NCBI RefSeq assembly: GCF_011038845.1
Contig: NZ_JAAKDW010000002.1
Span: 124,001-188,000 of the forward strand
Direction: 5' to 3'
DNA length: 64,000 nt
Source of the DNA: Enterococcus sp. ZJ1622
GTDB lineage: Bacteria; Bacillota; Bacilli; Lactobacillales; Enterococcaceae
The translations under genes were made by a program, and so were the position numbers. Positions within the stretch are counted from its first letter, which is position 1; each line of letters opens with the position of its first letter. The notes under the pieces were generated by a model, which was not told the origin of the DNA, searched no databases, and saw only the letters and a program-made list of their open reading frames with translations. Shown here piece after piece: positions 1 to 9,512 of this stretch.

Positions 1-1
1 A

Positions 2-631
<630 letters not shown>

Positions 632-664
632 TTGGTGAAAATTTGCGAAAAATGCAAGAAATGT

Positions 665-693
665 TTGCACTAATGAGCAAAATTAACTAAAAT
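665..693 (+). promoter_or_regulatory. Sigma-A-type promoter of eno
   Basis: TTGCAC and TAAAAT hexamers are separated by 17 bp in the tpiA-eno gap, about 54 bp before the eno start. It would allow eno to be transcribed separately from the upstream glycolytic genes. Assigned by eye. Confidence 0.55.
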
Positions 694-716
694 CGTATAT
701 GAGGGAAATCCCTTAG

Positions 717-2045
<1,329 letters not shown>

Positions 2046-2083
2046 TTCTTTTCTAAACTGTTACGTACAGATTTAGTCAAGAG

Positions 2084-2126
2084 CCTCTCCACCGGCTGTA
2101 TTGCAGCTGATGGAGAGGTTTTTTTT
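2084..2126 (+). terminator. Rho-independent terminator after eno
   Basis: An 8-bp outer stem (CCTCTCCA with TGGAGAGG), with a further inner CAGCTG pairing, is followed by eight Ts. Confidence 0.85.
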
Positions 2127-2166
2127 GTCAATCGCGATATTGAGTTTTGGCTGCAAGGCTGTTTTT

Positions 2167-2727
2167 CTAATCATGAATCTCATTCTCGTACTGATAAAAA
2201 ATTGTCTGATGCAGTATCTCTTGGGCTTCTTCTAATGTTAAGTCAGTTGTCAGCCAATAATTGATGAATCCGCATATCCCATTCGAAAAATAAACAATGA
2301 AGGGAATGTTAGGAGTGACTTTAAGTCTTTCACTGCATTCAGTCATAGTTTTGATCAAAGTATTGCTAAGACAGTTCAAAAAATTCATCTGCTGCTGCTT
2401 CAATAGGATCGTGACGACGTGTTTATTTTCCTCAATGGCTTGTAGTATCTGATCTGTATACTGCTTTGACTCTTTTCGGCCAACCTGATGCAGAGAATTT
2501 ACAATAGGTTGACAACTTCGCTGTACATGGTTAGTGATTTCAATAATGATGCTACTTAGTAAATGTTCTTTTGTTTCATAATGAAGATAAAAAGCATTCC
2601 GTGAACAATCTGCTAACTGGCAGATCTCGGTGACTTTGATCTTAGAATAAGGTTTAGATTCCATTAAGGACAAAAAAGCTTTTCTGATCATGCTTTCACT
2701 TCTGATAAAACGTTTATCTGCTTTCAT
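2167..2727 (-). CDS. TetR/AcrR-family transcriptional regulator
   Basis: A 186-residue protein with an N-terminal TetR helix-turn-helix: a helix around FIRSESMIRKAFLSL, then KIKVTEICQLADCSRNAFYLHYETKEHLL, where the NAFYLHY recognition segment is characteristic. The C-terminal half is a variable helical ligand-binding region. I chose the ATG at 2727 because AAGGAG lies 6 nt before it; an ATG at 2760 with AGAGGA is the alternative and adds 11 residues. The open frame to 2865 overlaps the neighbouring gene and is unlikely to be used. It is divergent from the flavoprotein gene at 2859, so local control of that gene is likely. The ligand is unknown. Confidence 0.85.
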   Translation of the reverse strand: MKADKRFIRSESMIRKAFLSLMESKPYSKIKVTEICQLADCSRNAFYLHYETKEHLLSSIIIEITNHVQRSCQPIVNSLHQVGRKESKQYTDQILQAIEENKHVVTILLKQQQMNFLNCLSNTLIKTMTECSERLKVTPNIPFIVYFSNGICGFINYWLTTDLTLEEAQEILHQTIFYQYENEIHD

Positions 2728-2858
2728 TTTTAACTCCTTGTTGGTGACGTTTTTATTCATTTTGTCCTCTAAGTGACAATTCCGACCGATTTGACTATTG
2801 TATGTTTTAAAAGACAGGTGTAACTTAAATATAAGCAAAAGAGAATGAGGTGTCAAAT

Positions 2859-3833
2859 ATGGCAAAGAGCGTGACAGAAATTTTAGGAATCCAAAAACCG
2901 ATTATTCAAGGACCCATGAATTGGCTGACGAATGGTGAATTCGTGGGAGCAGTCAGTAAAACTGGGGCTTTGGGTGTTCTAGGAATCAATGCTGGTCAGA
3001 CCCAAGCAGCGACAACGATTGAGGAAACAATCGCGAATATGCGAAAAGAAGTACGTATTGCTAAAAGTATTACAGCGAATCCAATTGGAATGAATGTCTA
3101 TCCAATGGTCGAAGAATATGATCTGTACACAGAGCCCATGCTTGAGATGATGGTAGAAGAAGGCGTTGAAGTTGCTGTGATGGTCGGAAATTTTTCAAAA
3201 GTTTGGACCCGGAAATTCAAAGAGAATGGCATCAAGGTGGTCTATCGTGGCGCCCCAACAGTTGAAGTAACAGAAGAAGCAATTGAAGGTGGAGCGGATG
3301 TCATTGTTGCGACAGGGTTTGACGAAGGCGGGACTGTGCCCGATCAAGTCATTGGAACTTTTTCAATCGTGCCTCTAGTAGTCGACGCTGCAAAGGGAAG
3401 AGTCCCTGTATTAGCGGCAGGGGGGATTACGGATACACGAACGGCAAAAGCAGCCTTGGCATTAGGAGCTGATGGTATCTTTGCAGGTACAGTATTTTTA
3501 GCCTCTAAAGAATCTCCTTTAGCCGAAAACATTAAAGATCAACTAGTAGCATCTGATGCGACTGACATGCTATTATACCGGACTGTTCCTGCTTATTACC
3601 GTTCTTTACCTGGGAAGCTTCCTCAAAAACTAGTGACGATGGATGAAGCAGGAGAAAGTCGCGAAGCTATTCTGCAGGCTTCAGGAGCTGGAACTGGCAT
3701 GCGAGATGGCATGCTCTTTGGTGATCTTGAAAAAGGGTTTGCTTCTCTTGGATTAGGGATCTCTATGATCCATCAAATCCAACCGGTTGAAACAATCGTA
3801 GATCGATTGATGGAAGGCATGACGAATAATTAA
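2859..3833 (+). CDS. Nitronate monooxygenase / FabK-like flavoprotein
   Basis: A 324-residue TIM-barrel protein of the NMO/2-nitropropane dioxygenase family. Family hallmarks are the N-terminal KPIIQGPMNWLTNGEFVGAV segment with GALGVLG, and the FMN-phosphate-binding PVLAAGGITDTRTAKAALALGADG. Where FabK and classical NMOs have AGGH, with a conserved active-site histidine, this protein reads FDEGGTVP, so threonine replaces the histidine. That makes it a subfamily member of uncertain substrate rather than a safe nitronate monooxygenase or enoyl-ACP reductase. The ATG at 2859 is preceded by AATGAGG; a GTG 9 bp upstream is less well placed. The gene stands alone and is probably regulated by the divergent TetR protein. 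Confidence 0.82.
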   Translation: MAKSVTEILGIQKPIIQGPMNWLTNGEFVGAVSKTGALGVLGINAGQTQAATTIEETIANMRKEVRIAKSITANPIGMNVYPMVEEYDLYTEPMLEMMVEEGVEVAVMVGNFSKVWTRKFKENGIKVVYRGAPTVEVTEEAIEGGADVIVATGFDEGGTVPDQVIGTFSIVPLVVDAAKGRVPVLAAGGITDTRTAKAALALGADGIFAGTVFLASKESPLAENIKDQLVASDATDMLLYRTVPAYYRSLPGKLPQKLVTMDEAGESREAILQASGAGTGMRDGMLFGDLEKGFASLGLGISMIHQIQPVETIVDRLMEGMTNN

Positions 3834-3889
3834 GAATTTTTTTAAAAGCCTGCGAGGTTTGTAGTGATCCTCAAAAGTTAGATCTTTAT

Positions 3890-3927
3890 GGAGCTGTGAC
3901 AAAAGACTTGTGGCAGCTCCTTTTTTT
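3890..3927 (+). terminator. Terminator after the flavoprotein gene
   Basis: GGAGCTG pairs with CAGCTCC, with internal pairing of CACAAG type, and is followed by seven Ts. A near-copy of this hairpin lies at 25925-25955. In both places it is directly joined to a repeat element. Confidence 0.75.
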
Positions 3928-4365
3928 CGAATAAACGGTGTTCCAACTGCTGCTTTTCGGTAATAAGCTCACTGAACAAGAAAATATGAAGAGCTATTTT
4001 CTGTTCAGTGTTCTTATTCCTTAAAGCAGAACGCAGTTGTCACAACCTCTCCACTAAACGGTGCTCAAGAGACAGCCTATCGGCAATAAGGCAGAACGTC
4101 TCTTTCACGACCTCTCCACTAAACGGTGTTCTCCTGCCAACTCCTCGGGCACAAGTCACAATATTCATCAAACATGAGAAGCTGTTTTTTGAAATTGTTC
4201 CTTGTGCCCGAGGAGTTAAACGGCAAGCTCGCAACCTCTGATTCACGGTGTTCCAACTGCTGCTTCTCGGCAATAAGTTCACTGAACAAGAAAATATGAA
4301 GAGCTATTTTCTGTTCAGTTTCCTTATTCCTTAAAGCAGAACGCAGTTGTCACAACCTTCTGATT
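3928..4365 (+). repeat. Four tandem hairpin-forming intergenic repeat units
   Basis: This 438-bp stretch has no credible gene. It consists of four related units at about 3931-4049, 4050-4114, 4115-4239 and 4244-4359. Each begins near ACGGTGTTC or ACGGTGCTC and ends near CACAACCTC or a close variant. Units 1 and 4 share an internal dyad (ACTGAACAAGAAAAT with ATTTTCTGTTCAGT) and are almost identical. Unit 2 is an internally deleted version. Unit 3 has a different core with a perfect 17-bp inverted repeat at 4139-4155 and 4201-4217. Each unit can fold end to end into one long imperfect hairpin. Related copies are at 8930, 25796 and 46655. Open frames read through both strands are by-products of the symmetry. 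Confidence 0.88.
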
Positions 4366-4373
4366 GCTCCTAT

Positions 4374-4402
4374 TTGAAAAAACAGACACCGTACCATAAA
4401 AT
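4374..4402 (+). promoter_or_regulatory. Promoter of the M20 deacylase gene
   Basis: TTGAAA and TAAAAT are separated by exactly 17 bp, immediately downstream of the fourth repeat unit and 28 bp before the gene start. Confidence 0.6.
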
Positions 4403-4430
4403 GGAAAGAAACGGTAGAGGAGCAGATACA

Positions 4431-5570
4431 ATGAACAAAGAAGAAAAGATTTCGATTTTACAAGACATCGTTCGGATCCATTCAGTCAATGGAAATGAAG
4501 CAGAAGTGGCGTCTTACTTACAAAAATTATTGCAGACACATGGAATCGAGGGCAAATTGATTTCTTACAGCGACGGCAGAGATAATCTGATCGCTAGCTT
4601 TGAAAAAGGTGAATCGGGAAAAGTCTTAGGTTTATCTGGACATATGGATGTCGTAGCAGCTGGAAATGAAGAAGCTTGGACACATGCGCCGTTTGAAGCA
4701 GTGATCGAAGGTAACCGTTTGTACGGGCGGGGCACGACAGATATGAAAAGTGGACTAGCTGCAATGGTCATAGCCATGATCGAGCTAAAAGAATCAGGTA
4801 AACCATTCAATGGTGCGATCAAACTGCTCGCTACTGTCGGCGAAGAAGTAGGAGAATTGGGTGGAGAACAGCTGACTAGAGATGGTTATGTCGATGACTT
4901 AGACGGGTTGATCATCGGTGAACCGACCAATTACAGTTTGATGTATACACACATGGGTTCGATCAATTACACCGTTGTTTCTCATGGAAAAGAAGCCCAT
5001 AGCTCGATGCCTGAACAAGGATACAACGCTATCGACCATCTGAATGAGTTTATCACTCGGATAAATGAGGAAATGTCACGCATCGCTGAAATGATCGAAA
5101 ATCCTGTCTTAGGAAAAACCATCCACAACGTGACGCTGATCAGTGGCGGGAATCAAGTCAACAGTATCCCTAGCCATGCGCAACTCCAAGGAAATATCCG
5201 TTCTATCCCGGAATTTCCAAACGACAAGATCATCGAGGTCTTGCAAATAATCATCGATGAGCTGAATAAAGAAACAGAATACAAACTGACATTATCGATC
5301 GACTACAATAAGATCCCGGTGAAAGCAAATCCTGACTCTTCGCTGATCCATTGCATCCAGCAGCAATTTCAGACGCCGTTACCTTTGGTTGGTGCAGCGG
5401 CTACGACAGATGCCGCAGAATTTACCAAAGCTTCGAATCCCTTTGATTTTGTCGTTTTTGGCCCAGGAGTCGTTACATTACCTCATCAAGTAGATGAATA
5501 TGTAGAAATCGATAATTATCTGGACATGATCGACAAATACCAATCGATCATTCTTTCTTATTTAGCCTGA
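4431..5570 (+). CDS. M20-family metallo-deacylase (ArgE/DapE type)
   Basis: A 379-residue zinc-dependent amidohydrolase or peptidase of the ArgE/DapE/ACY1/CPG2 group. The first metal ligand is in LSGHMDVV, the bridging aspartate in GRGTTDMKSG, the catalytic glutamate pair in VGEEVGELGG, and a further ligand in IIGEPT; the C-terminal FGPGVVTLPHQ supplies the last histidine. The lid domain lies between about residues 170 and 290. The start was placed at MNKEEK, with GAGGAG 8 nt before it; the longer frame has no binding site and begins inside the repeat. N-succinyl-diaminopimelate or N-acetylornithine-like substrates are possible, but sequence alone cannot choose among them. Monocistronic. Confidence 0.87.
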   Translation: MNKEEKISILQDIVRIHSVNGNEAEVASYLQKLLQTHGIEGKLISYSDGRDNLIASFEKGESGKVLGLSGHMDVVAAGNEEAWTHAPFEAVIEGNRLYGRGTTDMKSGLAAMVIAMIELKESGKPFNGAIKLLATVGEEVGELGGEQLTRDGYVDDLDGLIIGEPTNYSLMYTHMGSINYTVVSHGKEAHSSMPEQGYNAIDHLNEFITRINEEMSRIAEMIENPVLGKTIHNVTLISGGNQVNSIPSHAQLQGNIRSIPEFPNDKIIEVLQIIIDELNKETEYKLTLSIDYNKIPVKANPDSSLIHCIQQQFQTPLPLVGAAATTDAAEFTKASNPFDFVVFGPGVVTLPHQVDEYVEIDNYLDMIDKYQSIILSYLA

Positions 5571-5595
5571 AAAGATTACGAATCTCATGAATAAA

Positions 5596-5642
5596 AAAAC
5601 GTGTGCAAAACAGCGACATGTGTGTTGTTTTGCGCACGTTTT
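5596..5642. terminator. Bidirectional terminator between convergent genes
   Basis: A 17-bp, nearly perfect stem (AAAACGTGTGCAAAACA with TGTTTTGCGCACGTTTT) lies between the M20 gene on + and the ECF gene on -. A-rich and T-rich flanks suit both directions. Confidence 0.85.
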
Positions 5643-5646
5643 ATTT

Positions 5647-6213
5647 TTAGCTGCGTTTCATATCCAGCAATCTGCGTTTGGACAGTGCAGTGATCACTAG
5701 AGCAACAACGATCACTGAAAGCAGACGATCCAGATAATCGGTGCCTGCTTGAACAACGATCACACTTGCTGTCTGATTCAATCCGAAACCATGCAGCAAC
5801 TGCACGATCATACTAGAACCAGAAGAAGTGATCCCGCCAAATAATTGAACGGTAATAATCGAAGAAATGATCGTACCAGGCACAGATAGCAAAAGCGTCA
5901 AAAACAAGAGCTTGAAGCGACTCTGCCTACTTTGTAGATAGTTGTGTAAAACCAAACCAGCAAGTAGTCCAGTGACGATCTGGATCGGCGAGTAGTACAA
6001 GGAAAAAATATCGGTCGTCACACCACTCAGCACGCCACTGCTTAGACCTGTCAGCATACCAGCGATAGGACCAAGTAGTGCACCAGCAAAAATCGTGCCG
6101 ATACAATCAAGATAGATCGGTAGCCGCAGCCATAAAGCGATCGTTCCTCCCATGTAATTGAATCCGATACATAAAGCCATGATCGTCAGCGTTCTTGTGG
6201 AGATTTTTTTCAT
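5647..6213 (-). CDS. ECF transporter S component, probable nucleoside-related substrate
   Basis: A 188-residue integral membrane protein with about five or six hydrophobic segments: residues 8-28 (TIMALCIGFNYMGGTIALWL), LDCIGTIFAGALLGPIAGMLTG, PIQIVTGLLAGLVLH, LLFLTLLLSVPGTIISSIITV and a C-terminal VIVVALVITAL. The early LRLPIYLDCIGT stretch followed by a glycine-rich helix resembles the substrate-binding S subunits of energy-coupling factor transporters. No EcfA or EcfT gene is nearby, as expected for group II systems that share one energising module. It begins 6 bp after the nucleoside hydrolase stop, so the two are cotranscribed; a nucleoside or base is the likely cargo (inference from context). 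Confidence 0.78.
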   Translation of the reverse strand: MKKISTRTLTIMALCIGFNYMGGTIALWLRLPIYLDCIGTIFAGALLGPIAGMLTGLSSGVLSGVTTDIFSLYYSPIQIVTGLLAGLVLHNYLQSRQSRFKLLFLTLLLSVPGTIISSIITVQLFGGITSSGSSMIVQLLHGFGLNQTASVIVVQAGTDYLDRLLSVIVVALVITALSKRRLLDMKRS

Positions 6214-6219
6214 ATTCGT

Positions 6220-7194
6220 TCATCCCATCTCTAATCTTTCCAGATCTTTTTTTATCGTTTCCTCTTGTGCATTTAGAAGAACGGACAAAAACTTCCGGAA
6301 AAACAGACGAGAATCTACTTCCGTCATGATCGAACTATTTGGCGCTTTTTGCCAAAAGTCATAACGGTCGACAAGCGTCTGCCCACGACTGATCCCTTGC
6401 GTCTCAACTGCTGTATAGCTAGTGAATCCCTGACAGATAGAGCTATCCTCAAAATAAGCAACAGCTAACGGATCATTGATGACACAGCCGAGGATCCTTT
6501 CCTGCGTCCAGTGAAAGTCAAAATAAAAACGGGTGATTGCTTGCAAGAAACGACCTTCGTCCGGATTCATTTGGCAGCAGTATTCCAATAGTGTAGGGGT
6601 AAAGACGATTTCTCTCGTTACGTCCAATCCAACCATTTCGATTACCTGAGCAAGATGTTCGAAGACATATGCGGCAGCGTCAGGGTCACACCAATAGTTA
6701 TACTCAGCTACTGGCGAACAGTTGCCGTGGCTTTTATAGCTCCCACCCATCGTAACGAAACGCGTCATATGTTCACCCAGTTTCGGGTTGCTTTCCAAGG
6801 CGCGGGCAATGTTGGTCAAAGGACCCAGAGCAATGACTGCTGTGTCTGTTTCTTCAGCAAAATAATCTGCCAGAAAATCCACTGCATGTACAGGTTCTAC
6901 CTGTTTCTCGGTCACAGGCGGAAAATTCGTTTCGCCCAATCCATCCATGCCGTGCGTATCTTGTGCGCTAATGAACGGCTGTTTCAATGGTGCTTCCATC
7001 CCTTGGTAAACAGGGATATCCAAGCGACTACAGCGTTTCAAACATCTAAGGACATTTTGTGCACCGATGTCTGACGGGACATTCCCGCATACAGTGGTGA
7101 TAGCGACTACTTCAATTTCTGGAGATTTGAGCGCATATAGTAAGGCAAGCGTGTCATCGATCCCCGGATCACAGTCAATGATTACTTTTCGCAT
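6220..7194 (-). CDS. Inosine/uridine-preferring nucleoside hydrolase family protein
   Basis: A 324-residue cytoplasmic N-ribohydrolase that splits nucleosides into base and ribose. The hallmark calcium-binding DCDPGIDD motif is at residues 6-13, and the family's TVCGN, PLTNIA and LGPLTNIARAL segments are present; VFTPTLLEY and CVINDPLAVAY follow, the latter with the C-terminal aspartate ligand. I placed the start at MRKVIIDC, with AAAGGAG about 11 nt upstream; the long upstream extension is not conserved-looking and crosses the promoter. It is first in a two-gene operon with the ECF S component, suggesting uptake and cleavage of the same nucleoside. The exact base preference is not decidable here. 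Confidence 0.9.
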   Translation of the reverse strand: MRKVIIDCDPGIDDTLALLYALKSPEIEVVAITTVCGNVPSDIGAQNVLRCLKRCSRLDIPVYQGMEAPLKQPFISAQDTHGMDGLGETNFPPVTEKQVEPVHAVDFLADYFAEETDTAVIALGPLTNIARALESNPKLGEHMTRFVTMGGSYKSHGNCSPVAEYNYWCDPDAAAYVFEHLAQVIEMVGLDVTREIVFTPTLLEYCCQMNPDEGRFLQAITRFYFDFHWTQERILGCVINDPLAVAYFEDSSICQGFTSYTAVETQGISRGQTLVDRYDFWQKAPNSSIMTEVDSRLFFRKFLSVLLNAQEETIKKDLERLEMG

Positions 7195-7291
7195 TATTTC
7201 CAATCTCCTTTCTTTAGAGATACTTAGTTTTTTATCCTGGGAAGTTTCCGAACCAGTCCAAGACAAGGTCTTGATTCTAATGCACGGGATT

Positions 7292-7320
7292 AGTATACTG
7301 ATTTTTAATCGAAAAGTAAA
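7292..7320 (-). promoter_or_regulatory. Promoter of the nucleoside hydrolase-ECF operon
   Basis: Read on the minus strand, TTTACT and TATACT are 17 bp apart, giving a leader of about 90 nt before the gene. The leader holds one short hairpin (CAAGAC with GTCTTG) but no riboswitch I recognise. Confidence 0.5.
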
Positions 7321-7372
7321 TGGAATCATGAGTTCTGAAATAGCCAGATTGAACTGTGATAAAAGAGATTTA

Positions 7373-7402
7373 TTGAGTAGAACGTTAAGAAAATGATACA
7401 AT
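7373..7402 (+). promoter_or_regulatory. Promoter of the alpha/beta hydrolase gene
   Basis: TTGAGT and TACAAT are 18 bp apart, with a TGA extension before the -10. It is divergent from the nucleoside hydrolase promoter and about 118 bp before the start. Confidence 0.5.
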
Positions 7403-7519
7403 ATAATAGAAAATGATCGGATATATCATGGTGTAGAGATGTTTGAAGTGGACGTTCCTATTACTTAGACGATTGATACAGAGATTCGATTAATGATTTT
7501 TATAGAAAGCGGGGGCGCA

Positions 7520-8485
7520 ATGATCATTCTTTATTTCATATCCATTCTTTTGGGATTGACAGTTCTCTATCATTTCCTTTCTTATTTTTACGCGAAAAAA
7601 CTGATCAAAGCCGGCGTCCAACGCGGGTATGACTGGTACGAAACAACTGGGCATCAGCTGATGGATCCTGCTTCATTGACGACAGTAGAAAGAAAACGTC
7701 AGGAACTGGAGGAGCAGGCAGAAGACTTTTGGCAAAGAGGAGAAACAAGGACGGTCAAAAGTCATGATGGACTAAAACTAGCGGGACGAATGATTCGTTC
7801 TGGAAGCAGCCAGCACAACTGGGTCATCTGCGTGCATGACTATCGCAGTACCGGGAAAAGAGATATGTCTTCGATCGGGAAGCAATACGCAGCTAAAGGA
7901 TATAATGTCTTGATTCCGGATTTGCGAGCACACGGAGACAGTGAAGGCGAGATTATCGGGATGGGGTGGCTGGACCGTCTTGATCTGATTGTCTGGATCC
8001 ACACGATCATAGATGACGACCCCGAAGCGTCGATTATTCTGCATGGCGGGTCGATGGGCGCGTCAGCCATTATGATGGCAAGCGGTGAGAAGTTGCCTCC
8101 AGCAGTCAAAGGTTTTATATTAGACAGCGGATTCGTTTCTGTGTACGCAGAATTCCGATATATGCTGAGCAAGCTGACATTTTTACCTAAGAAAATGATC
8201 ATGCGCTACGCGAACCATTATGCGCAAAAATACGCAGGGTATTCTTTGAAACAAGCATCTGCGACTCGGCAACTGGGGAGCAATCATCTCCCAGTCCTTA
8301 TTATCCACGGTGAAAGAGATCATTTTGTCCCTATGGAAGCCGCTTATACGATCCAAAACGCAACAGCAGGGGATAAAGCATTGCTGCTGGTTCCCGATGC
8401 TGAGCATTTGGAAGCGGAAAGTAAAGATCCACAGACATACTGGACGGTGATCTTTTCATTCATTGACCAGAGAATCAACCTTTGA
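7520..8485 (+). CDS. Membrane-anchored alpha/beta hydrolase
   Basis: A 321-residue serine hydrolase with an N-terminal transmembrane anchor (about residues 1-21, IILYFISILLGLTVLYHFL). The nucleophile elbow is GGSMGA, the acid is in HGERDHFVP and the histidine in PDAEHLEA, giving a full catalytic triad; HDYRSTGKRD probably supplies the oxyanion loop. The start at 7520 follows a GGGGG-rich site; the upstream ATG at 7493 lacks one. The family resembles the Bacillus YqkD/YfhR-type hydrolases of unknown substrate. It is unlinked to its neighbours, which are on the other strand or have their own promoter. No natural substrate can be proposed. Confidence 0.85.
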   Translation: MIILYFISILLGLTVLYHFLSYFYAKKLIKAGVQRGYDWYETTGHQLMDPASLTTVERKRQELEEQAEDFWQRGETRTVKSHDGLKLAGRMIRSGSSQHNWVICVHDYRSTGKRDMSSIGKQYAAKGYNVLIPDLRAHGDSEGEIIGMGWLDRLDLIVWIHTIIDDDPEASIILHGGSMGASAIMMASGEKLPPAVKGFILDSGFVSVYAEFRYMLSKLTFLPKKMIMRYANHYAQKYAGYSLKQASATRQLGSNHLPVLIIHGERDHFVPMEAAYTIQNATAGDKALLLVPDAEHLEAESKDPQTYWTVIFSFIDQRINL

Positions 8486-8535
8486 ACGTAACAAGATGTT
8501 ACTTTCTTTTTATTAGGAAATTCGAGGATAAATAA

Positions 8536-8564
8536 TTGTTTCTCTAAGAAGAGACTGCTAAAAT
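8536..8564 (+). promoter_or_regulatory. Promoter of the small acetyltransferase gene
   Basis: TTGTTT and TAAAAT are 17 bp apart, with a TGC extended -10, about 45 bp before the start codon. Confidence 0.55.
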
Positions 8565-8609
8565 AGAGAAAGTAAAAAATAATATTGGTTATTCAAGGAG
8601 TGTTGGTGC

Positions 8610-8885
8610 ATGGAAATCAAAGAAGAGAAAAATCGTCTGGCTTTATACAATGACGAACAACAGGAAATCGGAGAAATGACTTGGTCTGATGCTGGTCCAG
8701 ATATCATGATCGTTGACCACACATTCGTTGATCCTGCATATCGTGGACAAAAGCTGGCAGAGAAGCTTGTCTATACCGGTGTAGAAGTAGCTCGCCGTGA
8801 AGGAAAAAAAATCATTCCATTATGCCCATATGCAAAAAAAGAATTTGAAAAAAAACCAGAATATCAAGACGTATGGCGCAAGTGA
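8610..8885 (+). CDS. Short GNAT-like N-acetyltransferase (YidJ/COG2388 type)
   Basis: A 91-residue single-domain protein of the compact GNAT-related group. The acetyl-CoA-binding segment is VDPAYRGQKLAEKLV (about residues 44-58), followed by the helix VEVARREGKK and the characteristic IPLCPYAKKEF ending with a conserved cysteine and aromatic residues. Full-size GNATs are about 150 residues; this short form lacks the N-terminal strands and acceptor-specific part. AAGGAG lies about 10 nt before the ATG. Monocistronic, flanked by its own promoter and terminator. The physiological acceptor is unknown. Confidence 0.85.
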   Translation: MEIKEEKNRLALYNDEQQEIGEMTWSDAGPDIMIVDHTFVDPAYRGQKLAEKLVYTGVEVARREGKKIIPLCPYAKKEFEKKPEYQDVWRK

Positions 8886-8893
8886 TCAGGTAA

Positions 8894-8929
8894 GGAGTAT
8901 GGCAAACATCTTGTCATACTCCTTTTTTT
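8894..8929 (+). terminator. Terminator after the small acetyltransferase
   Basis: GGAGTATG pairs with CATACTCC, with inner GCA/TGT-type pairing, followed by seven Ts. As at 3890, a repeat element starts immediately downstream with GAATAA. Confidence 0.85.
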
Positions 8930-9055
8930 GAATAAGTGGCGTTCCATTGCCAGCTTTTCGGAGATAAGCCAAATCTATAGAAAAACAGGATGAGCGATTT
9001 CACATCTTTTCTCTCTAATACTCAGTTTAAAGCGTTGCTTTCACCGCTTCTTTTT
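8930..9055 (+). repeat. Diverged copy of the intergenic hairpin repeat
   Basis: Colinear with the unit at 3931: GAATAAGTGGCGTTCC against GAATAAACGGTGTTCC, then AGCTTTTCGGAGATAAGC against TGCTTTTCGGTAATAAGC, and at the far end TTAAAGCGTTGCTTTCACC against TTAAAGCAGAACGCAGTTGTCACAACC with gaps. The middle has decayed and no longer pairs well. No gene lies in this stretch. Confidence 0.6.
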
Positions 9056-9063
9056 CATATCAT

Positions 9064-9093
9064 TGACGGTTGCCACCGCCTTTTTTATATGAT
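9064..9093 (+). promoter_or_regulatory. Probable promoter of secG
   Basis: TTGACG and TATGAT are 18 bp apart, about 43 bp before the secG start. Confidence 0.5.
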
Positions 9094-9135
9094 AAAGTTA
9101 AAGAGACGATATTTTTCGGGAAAGGAGGCTGCGAG

Positions 9136-9372
9136 ATGTATAATATAATTTTAGGGATCGTAATCGTATTATCGATCATCATGGTGATTGCGATCATGAT
9201 GCAGCCAAGCAAGCAAAACAGTGCAGCAAGTGCGTTTACTGGCGGGGCAGATCAGCTTTTCGGTAAACAAAAAGCGCGTGGCTTTGAAGCCGTTATGCAA
9301 CGATCGACAGCAGTCATGGGAGCTGCATGGATGATCTTGCTGTTTGTCCTTGCATTTTTATCTTCAAAATAA
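9136..9372 (+). CDS. secG: SecG, protein translocase subunit
   Basis: A 78-residue auxiliary subunit of the SecYEG membrane channel. It shows the usual two transmembrane helices: residues 3-21 (NIILGIVIVLSIIMVIAIM) and 56-75 (TAVMGAAWMILLFVLAFL), separated by a cytoplasmic loop containing the family's SAFTGGADQLFGKQKARG segment. The start follows AAAGGAGG with 7-8 nt spacing; a longer frame starting at 9070 has no binding site and runs through the promoter. It heads the conserved Gram-positive secG-esterase-rnr-smpB cluster. The motor ATPase SecA is encoded at 30554 in this window. Confidence 0.95.
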   Translation: MYNIILGIVIVLSIIMVIAIMMQPSKQNSAASAFTGGADQLFGKQKARGFEAVMQRSTAVMGAAWMILLFVLAFLSSK

Positions 9373-9402
9373 AGAGGTTGAGAAGACCTGTTATTTGGAA
9401 CA

Positions 9403-9436
9403 AAAGAGAGCAGCGACTTAGGTCAACGCTCTTTTT
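9403..9436 (+). terminator. Terminator or attenuator after secG
   Basis: An AAAGAG stem arm pairs with CTCTTT, with a small inner GAC/GTC stem, and runs into seven Ts. It separates secG from the esterase gene, so downstream genes may depend on read-through. Confidence 0.55.
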
Positions 9437-9512
9437 TTATTTGCAAAGGAAGCTGTTTTACAAGAAGGGAACTGCGAAACTATGGTAAAATGAGTTGAAA
9501 GAGGTGAAACAA

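Noticed and set aside
2850-2865. Overlapping divergent starts for the TetR and NMO-like genes
   Set aside because: The overlap arises only if the longest frames are taken; the codons with good binding sites (2727 and 2859) leave about 130 bp between them.
4008-4282. Open frames on both strands across the 3.9-4.4 kb region
   Set aside because: They lie wholly inside the hairpin repeats, mirror each other because of the inverted symmetry, and have no ribosome binding sites.
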